Assembly: GCA_016865015.1 (NCBI GenBank)
Contig: CP018226.1
Location: 651,001-715,000 of the forward strand
DNA length: 64,000 nucleotides
DNA from: Rhizobiales bacterium IMCC20636
Lineage (GTDB): Bacteria; Pseudomonadota; Alphaproteobacteria; Rhizobiales; GCA-2746425
Direction of reading: 5' to 3'
Positions 44,983 to 53,139 of the stretch are shown here, one piece after another. The notes beneath the pieces were generated by a model. That model worked only from the letters and a program-made list of their open reading frames with translations, was not told the DNA's origin and searched no databases. A program made the position numbers and the translations under genes. The first letter of the stretch is position 1. Every line of letters begins with the position of its first letter.

Positions 44983-46088
44983 TGGCTGTTGTCAAACTTC
45001 AAAACCTGATCAAGGTCTACGGGTCGGCGCTGGCAGTCAAAGGCGTGAATCTGGATATTCCCGAAGGTGCTTTCACCGTCTTTGTTGGCCCCTCAGGCTG
45101 CGGAAAGACTACGACACTTCGGATGATCGCTGGTCTGGAGAGCATTTCGCACGGTGATCTGCTGATGGATGGCGAACGGGTTAATGACTTGCCATCTCGC
45201 GAGCGTGGTGTTGCGATGGTATTTCAGTCATACGCGCTATATCCGCACAAGACTGTCCGGCAGAATCTCGAATTTTCCCTGAAGCTGGAAAAGCTGCCGC
45301 AAGCAGAGATCGATCGGCGGATTGATGAGGCCGTCTCGGTTCTGGAATTGCAACCATATCTGGACAGAAAACCGGCTGCGCTTTCTGGCGGGCAGCGACA
45401 ACGTGTGGCGATGGGACGCGCAATCGTACGCCAGCCCAAAGTGTTTTTATTCGATGAGCCGCTTTCAAATCTGGACGCAAAGCTGCGCAATCAAATGCGT
45501 GTCGAGATCAAGCAACTCCAGCGTCGATTGGGGGTCACCACAGTTTATGTGACCCATGATCAGGTTGAAGCGATGACGATGGCCGATTTGATCGTGGTTA
45601 TGCGGGATGGCCGCATCGAGCAGACGGGCAGTCCGATTGACGTGTTCGAACGACCGGCCAATGAGTTTGTTGCTGGTTTCATTGGTACGCCGCAAATGAA
45701 CTTTATTGACGGTTCGATCAGTGATGATGGCAAAGCGGTGCTGCCCTCAGCAGGCATCGAACTTCAATTGCCTGAAGGTCGCTTTGATCTGCCAGCTTTG
45801 CGTCAGCGCGCTGTCAGACTGGGGTTTCGGCCTGAAGATATTGTTCCCGATGGCCACGGGATTCCAATCGAAAATGGCCAAAACATCACCGCGCCCGTGA
45901 CCTTCAGTGAAATGCTCGGAAATGAGACGCTGCTGTTTGGACGGTTGGGTGAGAATGATTTTGTTTCACGCATGCAAAGGCCGCGATTGGTTGAGCGCGA
46001 TGAAACCCTGAATTTCCGGATCGATCTCGATCGTATCCATCTGTTCGATCAAGAAACCGGAGAGTCTCTGCGTCTACCACGCAGTTAA
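44982..46088 (+). CDS. CUT1-type ABC importer ATPase (UgpC/MsmK-like)
   Basis: A 368-residue ATPase. Walker A GPSGCGKT at residues 36-43, Q-loop V-F-Q-S-Y-A-L-Y-P-H-K-T, signature L-S-G-G-Q-R-Q-R, Walker B V-F-L-F-D-E-P-L-S-N-L-D, H-loop T-H-D-Q-V-E-A-M-T. A C-terminal OB-fold (TOBE) domain after residue 240 is typical for maltose/glycerol-phosphate type ATPases. ATG 44982 overlaps the enolase stop (TGATG) and has GGGAGCC upstream. It energises the permeases at 47409 and 48375. Confidence 0.95.
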   Translation: MAVVKLQNLIKVYGSALAVKGVNLDIPEGAFTVFVGPSGCGKTTTLRMIAGLESISHGDLLMDGERVNDLPSRERGVAMVFQSYALYPHKTVRQNLEFSLKLEKLPQAEIDRRIDEAVSVLELQPYLDRKPAALSGGQRQRVAMGRAIVRQPKVFLFDEPLSNLDAKLRNQMRVEIKQLQRRLGVTTVYVTHDQVEAMTMADLIVVMRDGRIEQTGSPIDVFERPANEFVAGFIGTPQMNFIDGSISDDGKAVLPSAGIELQLPEGRFDLPALRQRAVRLGFRPEDIVPDGHGIPIENGQNITAPVTFSEMLGNETLLFGRLGENDFVSRMQRPRLVERDETLNFRIDLDRIHLFDQETGESLRLPRS

Positions 46089-46112
46089 TTATCATAGAAG
46101 CTGGAGGAAAAC

Positions 46113-47345
46113 ATGACTTTCAAAACTAAGATAGCAGCAGCCGTGCTTGGAGCAGGGGCCCTATGGGCCTCAGGTGCCGCAGCTGACGTAGAACTGGTTC
46201 ACGACAAGGGCTTCTGGTCCGAGGCTCTTCAGGAAATGGGCGATGCTGCAGGCGAAATGACCGGTAACCGGATCATTGAAACTGCGTATGCGAACCCGGA
46301 ACAATACAAGGCCTTTATCTACACATCGGCCGCCAGTGATGACATGCCCAACATGTTCACCTGGTGGACGGGCGGTGTCTATGAAGATCTGGTCGACACC
46401 GGACAAATTGCTCCTCTCGATGACGTGTGGGACGCGATGATTGCCCGTGGCGACTTCGATGCTGGTCTGCGCGATTTCTACTCAGTGGGTGATCATGTCT
46501 ACGGTGTACCGTTGCACCTGTCCCGCTGGGTTGCGCTTTACAATAAAGAGCATTTCAAATCAGTGGGTCTGGATGAGCCACAGACCTGGGAAGATCTTGT
46601 CGAAGATGCAGCAAAACTCAAGGCTGCTGGAATTACGCCGTTTCATGCCACCACACAGGATGGCTGGCGTGGTTTCATTTGGTTCCAGGAAATCATGATC
46701 CGGACCAATCCTGAAGCCTATGCCGGGTTACATGATGGCTCGGTGGCTTACGACAGTGAACCTGTCCGCGCAGCTTTTGAAATCTGGTCCGATTGGTATC
46801 AAAAAGGTTACTTCACCGATCCGCGGTCGAATGACGAAGTTGCGGATTTTGCGCGCGGTGAAGGGGCGATCTATCTGATTGGTGATTGGGCGGTTGGGCT
46901 TGTCGAAGCCGCTGGCATGAAGAGCGGTGAAGATTTTTCTGCCTTTATCGTACCGAATATGGATCCGAAGCTTCCATCCTCCACAATTCTGGAAGGAGCT
47001 CCATTGGTGCTTTCGGTTGCCGGTATGAAAGATCCGGATACTTTGGCTGGTTTGGAATTCTTCGTATCTGTTGACGGTGCCAATGCCTGGGCCAAGGCGT
47101 CCGGCAACTCCATTGGCAACGCCAATGCTGAAGCCCCCAACGCCATCGTCGAAAAGATCAATGCTGATGTGGCCGAAAAGGGAACCATCGCGATTGATCG
47201 TTGGTGGGAAGCTGTGCCAGCTGAATTGCAGGGCGAGTTTGTGGCCGAGTTCAACCGTTTCATGCTGGACCCGACCATGGATACCGCTGAGCAGGTGATG
47301 AGCAATCTTCAGTCGTTGAACGAAGAATACTGGGCTGAAAACTAG
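46113..47345 (+). CDS. CUT1-type ABC sugar-binding protein (family 1)
   Basis: A 410-residue periplasmic binding protein. ATG 46113 follows CTGGAGGAAAAC. Signal peptide about residues 1-24 (cut near A-A-A-D-V). Family marks include P-N-M-F-T-W-W-T-G-G, G-D-H-V-Y-G-V-P, Y-N-K-E-H-F, W-E-D-L, M-K-D-P-D-T-L-A-G, and many tryptophans likely to stack on sugar rings (residues W88-W89 and further). It resembles oligosaccharide/disaccharide receptors. A hairpin follows its stop before the permeases. Confidence 0.93.
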   Translation: MTFKTKIAAAVLGAGALWASGAAADVELVHDKGFWSEALQEMGDAAGEMTGNRIIETAYANPEQYKAFIYTSAASDDMPNMFTWWTGGVYEDLVDTGQIAPLDDVWDAMIARGDFDAGLRDFYSVGDHVYGVPLHLSRWVALYNKEHFKSVGLDEPQTWEDLVEDAAKLKAAGITPFHATTQDGWRGFIWFQEIMIRTNPEAYAGLHDGSVAYDSEPVRAAFEIWSDWYQKGYFTDPRSNDEVADFARGEGAIYLIGDWAVGLVEAAGMKSGEDFSAFIVPNMDPKLPSSTILEGAPLVLSVAGMKDPDTLAGLEFFVSVDGANAWAKASGNSIGNANAEAPNAIVEKINADVAEKGTIAIDRWWEAVPAELQGEFVAEFNRFMLDPTMDTAEQVMSNLQSLNEEYWAEN

Positions 47346-47357
47346 ACTGAATTCTTT

Positions 47358-47385
47358 GGTGGGGACGGTTCAGTCCGCCCCCACC
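47358..47385 (+). terminator. Hairpin after the CUT1 binding-protein gene
   Basis: GGTGGGG at 47358-47364 pairs with CCCCACC at 47379-47385, with a further inner C-G-G/C-C-G. An alternative, mutually exclusive pairing joins GACTGAA (47345-47351) with TTCAGTC (47369-47375). It lies between the binding-protein and permease genes; no U-run. Confidence 0.55.
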
Positions 47386-47408
47386 GCATCATGAACGAAG
47401 AGGCATTT

Positions 47409-48365
47409 ATGGCGGAGAATTCACAAGAAACGGATGAGCAATTGCTGGACCGGATCGGACGAGATGTTCTTCTGGCGCAGGAGCGCAAACGCGGCGTGCT
47501 CGCGTTTCGTAGCGCGGTGATGTTCATGGCCCCGGCGGCTTTCATTGTGTCTGCCGTTTTGCTGTTTCCTGTTGTTTATAATGTCTATCTCAGCTTCACC
47601 AAGTGGAAGCGGTTCAAGGGATATGATGAATTTGCGGGCTTCGGAAATTATGAACGCCTGACCACCAATCATTTTTTCACCGAAGCCTTTGCGAATACCG
47701 CCATTTGGGTTGCAGCCTCGATTACATTGCCCTTGCTGCTCGGTTTGGGGTTGGCATTGCTCTTGCGCAATGTACCGGGCGAGGGTTTGTTCAAGACGAT
47801 TATATTCATTCCACGTATTCTGGCTCCCACGGCCGTTGCTGTGCTCTGGTATTATGTTTACGCACCTGACGGCATCGTAAATTGGTTTCTTGGTCTGTTT
47901 TTGCCCGGCGATGTTGATATTGGCTGGCTGTATCAGGACAACACTATCACACCGTCCATTATCGCAACATTCGTCTGGCAGTCTGTTGGCTTGGTGATGG
48001 TACTGATCCTTCTGGGACTGGCGGCCATTCCGCGGGATCCGATCGAGGCCGCGACAATAGATGGCGCGACGCCATTTCAGGTCTTCCGGCACATTGTGTT
48101 GCCGTTGCTGTCGCCAACCATCCTCGTCGTGACAATCCTGTCGGTTCTTGCCGGGTTCACTGCGTTTGATCTGCTGTGGGTGATGGGGACGAGTTATCCG
48201 GGCCAACGTACGCTTTCGCTCGCTGTCTTCATGTATTTTGAAGCATTCCAGAAAGGATCGTGGGCATTCGGTTCCGCTATCGCTGTGGTGATCGGGTTTG
48301 TCGTTCTGTCTGTCACCTGGATTCAGGCATTGCTGCAGAACCACATTGATAAAATGACGAAATAG
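47409..48365 (+). CDS. CUT1-type ABC sugar permease (MalF-like)
   Basis: A 318-residue inner-membrane permease. ATG 47409 is chosen because GAAGAGGC precedes it; an ATG at 47391 has none. A roughly 40-residue polar N-terminal tail leads to the first helix. EAA loop: P-I-E-A-A-T-I-D-G-A-T-P-F-Q-V-F-R-H-I-V-L-P. It partners the permease at 48375 (10-nt gap). Substrate unknown, presumably an oligosaccharide or sugar acid matching the catabolic genes of the operon. Confidence 0.94.
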   Translation: MAENSQETDEQLLDRIGRDVLLAQERKRGVLAFRSAVMFMAPAAFIVSAVLLFPVVYNVYLSFTKWKRFKGYDEFAGFGNYERLTTNHFFTEAFANTAIWVAASITLPLLLGLGLALLLRNVPGEGLFKTIIFIPRILAPTAVAVLWYYVYAPDGIVNWFLGLFLPGDVDIGWLYQDNTITPSIIATFVWQSVGLVMVLILLGLAAIPRDPIEAATIDGATPFQVFRHIVLPLLSPTILVVTILSVLAGFTAFDLLWVMGTSYPGQRTLSLAVFMYFEAFQKGSWAFGSAIAVVIGFVVLSVTWIQALLQNHIDKMTK

Positions 48366-48374
48366 GAAACCATC

Positions 48375-49256
48375 ATGGCATCATCCATTGACGATCTGGA
48401 TCTCAAAGCACTTGTCGCTGCTGAACGCCGAAACAACCGGCCGAACTGGCCGTTGGCGGTGCTGGCATTGGTGATCAGCGCTGTGTGGATTGTTCCATTC
48501 TACTACATGGCTACGTCGATTTTCAAAACGACCGAAGAATACTCGCAGAACCATCCGCTTTCATTGCCAGCGAGTTGGCACCCGGTGATAGAGAATGCGG
48601 TGACCGCATGGACGAATGCCAAGATGGCATCCGGACTGCTCAATTCGATGCTGTACAGCACAGTTGGCGCCGGTCTTGCGGTGTTCATTGCTGCACTGGC
48701 TGCTTACGGACTGACGCGGTTCGATTTTCGGGGACGCAATCTGTGGTTCATGCTGATTTTTTCTGGCACCGTGTTTCCTTTGCAAATGTATCTGATCCCT
48801 CTCTTCTTTACGTATCAAGGGCTCAACCTGCTGAATACACACGCGGGAATGCTGATCTTTTATACGGCGATCTGCATCCCTTTCCCTGTGCTGGTGTTGC
48901 GCAATTTCATGAACGGGCTTTCGCGCGAGATGGATGAAGCTGCCCGGATGGATGGTGCACACGAACTCACGGTCTTTCTTAAAATCATTCTCCCGAATTG
49001 TTGGGGACCAATGACGGCAACCTTTTTGCTGCAGTTCACCTGGATTTGGAATGATCTTTTGTTCTCAACTGTTCTGGCCAATAAAACCGATGTCCGCTCG
49101 ATCATGAATGCACTTCAGACGTTCCAGGGAAGTTACGCTTCCACCGGTCCGAATGTGGTCATGACGGCCACCATCATAGCCTCTCTGCCATCACTGATTT
49201 TGTTCTTCCTCTTGCGTCGCCACTTTATGGAAGGCATGCGCATCTCGACTGTTTAA
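48375..49256 (+). CDS. CUT1-type ABC sugar permease (MalG-like)
   Basis: A 293-residue permease with six predicted helices. EAA loop: R-E-M-D-E-A-A-R-M-D-G-A-H-E-L-T-V-F-L-K-I-I-L-P, then W-I-W-N-D-L-L-F typical of MalG partners, ending H-F-M-E-G-M-R. ATG 48375 follows AGGAAACCATC. It completes the second importer of the operon; the AGE-family isomerase gene starts 8 nt later. Confidence 0.94.
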   Translation: MASSIDDLDLKALVAAERRNNRPNWPLAVLALVISAVWIVPFYYMATSIFKTTEEYSQNHPLSLPASWHPVIENAVTAWTNAKMASGLLNSMLYSTVGAGLAVFIAALAAYGLTRFDFRGRNLWFMLIFSGTVFPLQMYLIPLFFTYQGLNLLNTHAGMLIFYTAICIPFPVLVLRNFMNGLSREMDEAARMDGAHELTVFLKIILPNCWGPMTATFLLQFTWIWNDLLFSTVLANKTDVRSIMNALQTFQGSYASTGPNVVMTATIIASLPSLILFFLLRRHFMEGMRISTV

Positions 49257-49264
49257 TCCAGGAA

Positions 49265-50452
49265 ATGAAGACTATGTTCCGCACACAAGATGCAATCAAA
49301 ACGCACATAAAAAGCCTGCTGGAATTCTACTATCCCCGGGTGATGGACACCGAGAATGGTGGGTATTTCGGCGGACTCAGGGATGACGGAAGTATCTATG
49401 ATGCTGACACGCGTCATCTGGTTGATGTGTGCCGCCATATTTACAACTTCTCTACGGCTTCATGCCTGTTTGATTCAGCCGAGATGAAAGCCGCAGCACA
49501 GCACGGTTTGCAATTTTTGAATGAAACGCATCGCTTGCCGCAAGGCGGGTTTGCCTGGGTTGTAAATCGGCGCGATGTGGTCGATGCCACGCGCCATTGT
49601 TATGGGCACGCATTTGTACTGTTAGCTGCGTCCGCTGCTGTAAAGGCCAACATTGAAGGCGCCAGTGATCTTGTGGAAGAAATCTGGCAGGTTCTGGATG
49701 ATCATTTTTATGAAGCTGGTGCCGGGCTTTATGTTGACCAGATCGGTGCTGACAATTGGCAAAGCGTTGATCCCTATCGTGGCCAGAATGCCAATATGCA
49801 TCTTTGCGAGGCGATGCTGGCTGCGCATGATGCGACTGGCGTGACACGATATCTTGATCGTGCGCATGGTTTGGCCCGGAAAATCTGTGTCGACCTGGCG
49901 CGCGAAACCGAAGGTTTGATTTGGGAGCATTACAGCTCGGATTGGAACGTTGACTGGCAGTATAATCTCGACGATCCCAAGAACCTGTTCAGGCCCTATG
50001 GATATCTGCCGGGACACTTCGTGGAATGGACCAAGCTGCTGGTGTTGCTGCACAAGGCGCGCCCGGAAGACTGGATGCTGGAGCGTGCCCGGGCGCTGTT
50101 TGATGTTGCCGTCAGCACATGTTGGGACGATGTGCGAGGCGGGTTTCACTACAGTTTCGCGCCGGGCGGAGCCATTCTGGATACCGATCGATATTATTGG
50201 GTGGTGGCTGAAGCTATTGCGGCCTCTGCCTTGTTAGCTGACGCAACCGGGGATGCCGAATATTGGAAATGGTACGATAAATTTTGGCAGTACGCCGATC
50301 ACAGCCTGATCGACCACAAGTTTGGCGGTTGGTTCCGCCTGGTTGACGTTGCGGGAGAGACATTTGACGATCTGAAGAGCCCGCCAGCCAAAACCGACTA
50401 TCACCCATTATCCGCCTGCGCGACCGTTCTTCCACTTCTAAAGCGAGTATGA
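49265..50452 (+). CDS. AGE-family sugar isomerase/epimerase (N-acylglucosamine 2-epimerase-like)
   Basis: A 395-residue alpha/alpha-barrel enzyme. Relatives include N-acylglucosamine epimerase, cellobiose epimerase, mannose isomerase and the sulfoquinovose isomerase YihS, which interconvert aldoses and ketoses or 2-epimers. Visible blocks: F-Y-Y-P-R-V-M-D-T-E-N-G-G-Y-F, D-A-T-R-H-C-Y-G-H-A-F-V, Y-R-G-Q-N-A-N-M-H-L-C-E-A-M (with the His near the catalytic centre), P-G-H-F-V-E-W-T-K-L and a final T-D-Y-H-P-L. These His residues are the likely general acid/base pair. The subfamily looks closer to mannose/sulfoquinovose isomerases than to N-acylglucosamine epimerases, but this is not firm. Confidence 0.85.
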   Translation: MKTMFRTQDAIKTHIKSLLEFYYPRVMDTENGGYFGGLRDDGSIYDADTRHLVDVCRHIYNFSTASCLFDSAEMKAAAQHGLQFLNETHRLPQGGFAWVVNRRDVVDATRHCYGHAFVLLAASAAVKANIEGASDLVEEIWQVLDDHFYEAGAGLYVDQIGADNWQSVDPYRGQNANMHLCEAMLAAHDATGVTRYLDRAHGLARKICVDLARETEGLIWEHYSSDWNVDWQYNLDDPKNLFRPYGYLPGHFVEWTKLLVLLHKARPEDWMLERARALFDVAVSTCWDDVRGGFHYSFAPGGAILDTDRYYWVVAEAIAASALLADATGDAEYWKWYDKFWQYADHSLIDHKFGGWFRLVDVAGETFDDLKSPPAKTDYHPLSACATVLPLLKRV

Positions 50453-50453
50453 C

Positions 50454-51302
50454 ATGACCCGAAATTTCTTGAGCAATCTGGTTGGTTCGTTTGCCTCACC
50501 TGCGGCCGAGAACCCGACGGTGGCTATTATGGAAGCTGCATTTCAGCACCACGATCTGGATTGGCGTTATCTGAACTGTCTGGTGGAACCAGATGATTTG
50601 AAGGGCGCAGTGGAAGGCGCCTGGGCGATGGGTTGGCAAGGGTTCAATTGCTCCATACCGCACAAGATCAAGGTCATTGAACATATAGAGACACTGGGCA
50701 AATCCGCCGAGATTATCGGTGCGGTCAATACGATGATCCGAACCCCGAGCGGTTTCATTGGCGAGAACACAGATGGGCGAGGGTTTGTCCGGGCCGTATC
50801 GTCTCATTGCGATCTTGCGGGCAAACGAATTGTTCTGTTTGGCGCGGGGGGCGCTGCCCGTGCACTGGCTGTGGAGATAGCTCTTGCGGGTGCGGCGGAG
50901 CTGATTATCGTCAATCGAAATGAGGGGCGTGGTCGTGAACTTGCAGCACTGATCAATCGTGCGACCCCGGCTAACGCGGTTTATGAGCCTTGGGCGAACA
51001 CATTCTCGATTCCGCTTGGAACAGATATTGTGATCAACGCAACCAGCATCGGTCTGTTTCCAAATGTTGATCAGGAGCTGGATGTCAATTGGAAGAGCTT
51101 TGAACCACACATGATCGTTTGCGATGGCGTGCACAATCCCCCGCAAACCCAGTTTCTGCGACGCGCAGCCAGCATTGGTTGCACAACTGTCAACGGCATC
51201 GATATGCTGGTGAATGTCTGCGCGGCCTGCATCGATCATTGGACGGCGGTTTCAGTGGATCTCGATGTCATGCGTGCAGCCGTCCGCGATTTGGACAAGT
51301 GA
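50454..51302 (+). CDS. AroE-family (shikimate dehydrogenase-like) oxidoreductase with altered substrate site
   Basis: A 282-residue enzyme of the shikimate/quinate dehydrogenase fold, starting 1 nt after the AGE gene stop. Conserved parts: P-H-K with catalytic K71, A-V-N-T (N92), E-N-T-D-G with catalytic D107, and the nucleotide loop G-A-G-G-A-A-R-A (130-137) with N-R at 154-155. Departures from true AroE: the S-x-S-P clamp reads F-A-S-P (first Ser lost), the Thr before P-H-K is Ser, and the Gln of G-x-x-M-L-x-x-Q is Val255. These positions hold shikimate, so another polyol or keto-acid substrate is likely. It is the last gene of the sugar operon. Confidence 0.85.
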   Translation: MTRNFLSNLVGSFASPAAENPTVAIMEAAFQHHDLDWRYLNCLVEPDDLKGAVEGAWAMGWQGFNCSIPHKIKVIEHIETLGKSAEIIGAVNTMIRTPSGFIGENTDGRGFVRAVSSHCDLAGKRIVLFGAGGAARALAVEIALAGAAELIIVNRNEGRGRELAALINRATPANAVYEPWANTFSIPLGTDIVINATSIGLFPNVDQELDVNWKSFEPHMIVCDGVHNPPQTQFLRRAASIGCTTVNGIDMLVNVCAACIDHWTAVSVDLDVMRAAVRDLDK

Positions 51303-51650
51303 CGGGAATTCCCGGTGGGACTGCGAGACTGAGTTTCTGACTGGGGCCTTAGCGACAACAGTCTGGCTTAAATCAGGATGGATTCTTAGAACCTAGGTGA
51401 GTCTGACCCAAATTTTTTTAGGGTTGTTCTTCGGGTCGGACATAATGAAAATGGCGGAGAGACAGTCCGCCTATGCAGTTTTCTGCTGTGCTCGTATGTG
51501 TCCAGTAAGCCTCTGAATTTATTAATATTTGTCAAATATTTGTTCGCTCACGTTATTTTTTATTCGCCAGAATCCAAGTAATTATTTGGGGTTATATTTA
51601 ATTCTATTACTGAGAGAAATAGACTGCTTGTTCAGTATCAGGCGCGTTAA
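51303..51650. other. Intergenic region between the sugar operon and the integrase remnant
   Basis: About 350 bp, becoming A/T-rich to the right. GTCTGACCC (51401-51409) can pair with GGGTCGGAC (51433-51441) with one G-U, a possible operon-end hairpin. No tRNA gene or attachment-site duplication could be found, though an integrase of this type usually inserts at a tRNA. Confidence 0.4.
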
Positions 51651-52577
51651 ACAACATTCAAGAGTTTCATCGATGAATGGCTTCCTGAAATCCAATCTGA
51701 ATTTCAGAACGCCAAGCATTCTAAGCAATGCGACATGACACTTAATCATTATGCGATGCCACTTCATGCCTTGCCGATCGAGGGCATAACAACCGATCAT
51801 GTTTTGGGTGTCCTTAAGCCCATATGGGCAGAGAAGCCTGAAACCGCTTCCAGACTGCGTGGTCGGATCGAACGGGCTTTGGATGCCGCCAAAGCACGCG
51901 GCCTTTGCTCAGGAGAAAACCCTGCTGCGTGGCGCGGGCATTTGCAGACCCTGTTGCCAAAACCGAAGAAGTTGAGCAGAGGGCACCAACCGGCAATGCC
52001 CTACGAAGATATTCCTGAGTTCATTGTACGGCTTCGGTTCTTGGGCAGTGTTTCTGCTTTGGGGTTAGAATGGCTCATCGTATCCGGATCAAGGTCAAAT
52101 GAAGTGATGGGAGCTGTATGGAGCGAAATTGATGAGGCGACAGGTATTTGGACACTACCGGCCAATCGCATGAAGAGCGGCCGCGAGCACCAGGTGCCAT
52201 TGGTTTCAAGACACTTTGAAATACTCGACAAAATTCGGATCTTGAAAGGTGAGGGGGATTATCTGTTTCCCGGGCAGCGTAGAGGGCGTCCATTGTCGGG
52301 TATGGCATTTTTGATGCTGATGAGGCGCCTGAATGTCGGCCATTATGTGCCACACGGTTTCCGATCATCTTTTCGCGACTGGACCGGTGATGAAACCGAT
52401 TTCTCCCGCGATGTTGCAGAAATGGCGATTGCCCACAAAGTGGGTAACAGCGTTGAGATAGCCTATCGTCGGCGCAAGGCCATTGAAAAAAGGCGCGAAT
52501 TGTTGCGCCAGTGGGAAGGCTATTTGAGTACTCGGGTGCAACGTCAGGACAGCGAGGTTCTCCAAGATGGAAAGTGA
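51651..52577 (+). pseudogene. P4-type tyrosine integrase, 5'-truncated
   Basis: The frame is open from 51651 (after TAA at 51648-51650) and the homologous text starts before the first ATG at 51735: F-K-S-F-I-D-E-W-L then N-A-K-H-S-K-Q match the core-binding region of P4/CP4-57 integrases. The N-terminal arm-binding domain (about 90 residues) is missing. The catalytic domain is complete: Arg in G-S-R-S-N-E-V, Lys in M-K-S-G-R-E-H-Q, H-G-F-R-S-S-F-R-D-W, A-H-K-V-G-N and the nucleophile Tyr in I-A-Y-R-R-R. A 280-residue product from ATG 51735 is possible, but without its DNA-arm domain it is probably inactive. It marks a degraded genomic island. Confidence 0.82.
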
Positions 52578-53094
52578 AAATCAGACCGCAGATCGAATAA
52601 TCAAAGTCGATTATTTTATGTCACAAGTGAAAATGGATGCGCTTTTTCGTGCAGCCCGAATACGATCTGATCAAGAAATTTCGGAGGAATTCGTGAAGCG
52701 TTGGCTTGAAAATGCTTACTTGGAATATCTTCTGTATTCACCCAGAGAAAATTCCGGAATGGATTCAACGATCATTCCAAGACGTGGATCGACGCATTTG
52801 ATCCCAATTGGGAGCAACAAGAAAAAACTTTCAACGATTTCTGTGAAAGCTGAGAAGGCAACCAAGCATGGGCAAGCCACAATTGCTGGCAAGCTAACAG
52901 CAAAACTGCGAAAGACAGTAAATAATGCTTTCGATCAGTTGCTGATGAAGCTGACATTTCCTCTTCCTGGTGCGCGTGATGACAAACGTGATCAGGAATT
53001 GATGCGAATTTTATCCTGGACCTTTGATGGAGACGTCGACAGGCTGGAAGTTCTTCTGGAGCGTATTTCGGGTTCTTCGAATTTCGTTGTCTGA
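52567..53094 (+). CDS. Hypothetical protein overlapping the integrase remnant
   Basis: A 175-residue soluble, Lys/Arg-rich protein that I do not recognise. It starts inside the last codons of the integrase (11-nt overlap) in another frame and is therefore probably translated with it. There is no signal peptide or membrane segment. The middle (R-R-G-S-T-H-L-I-P-I-G-S-N-K-K-K-L) is basic; the C-terminal third looks helical (Q-E-L-M-R-I-L-S-W-T-F-D-G-D-V-D-R-L-E-V-L-L-E-R). The gene looks more A/T-rich than its neighbours, as expected for island cargo. It might be an integrase accessory protein or simply orphan cargo. Confidence 0.55.
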   Translation: MESENQTADRIIKVDYFMSQVKMDALFRAARIRSDQEISEEFVKRWLENAYLEYLLYSPRENSGMDSTIIPRRGSTHLIPIGSNKKKLSTISVKAEKATKHGQATIAGKLTAKLRKTVNNAFDQLLMKLTFPLPGARDDKRDQELMRILSWTFDGDVDRLEVLLERISGSSNFVV

Positions 53095-53139
53095 CTGAGT
53101 TGACGCGACACAGTCCGTTGGTCCTGAGACGTCAAAAAA

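Noticed and set aside
51303-51650. Possible tRNA attachment site for the integrase
   Set aside because: No cloverleaf or 3'-end tRNA sequence could be made out in this region.
51529-51738. 69-codon frame upstream of the integrase, considered as its missing N-terminal domain
   Set aside because: It is in a different frame and its sequence does not resemble the arm-binding domain; the real in-frame integrase text begins at 51651.
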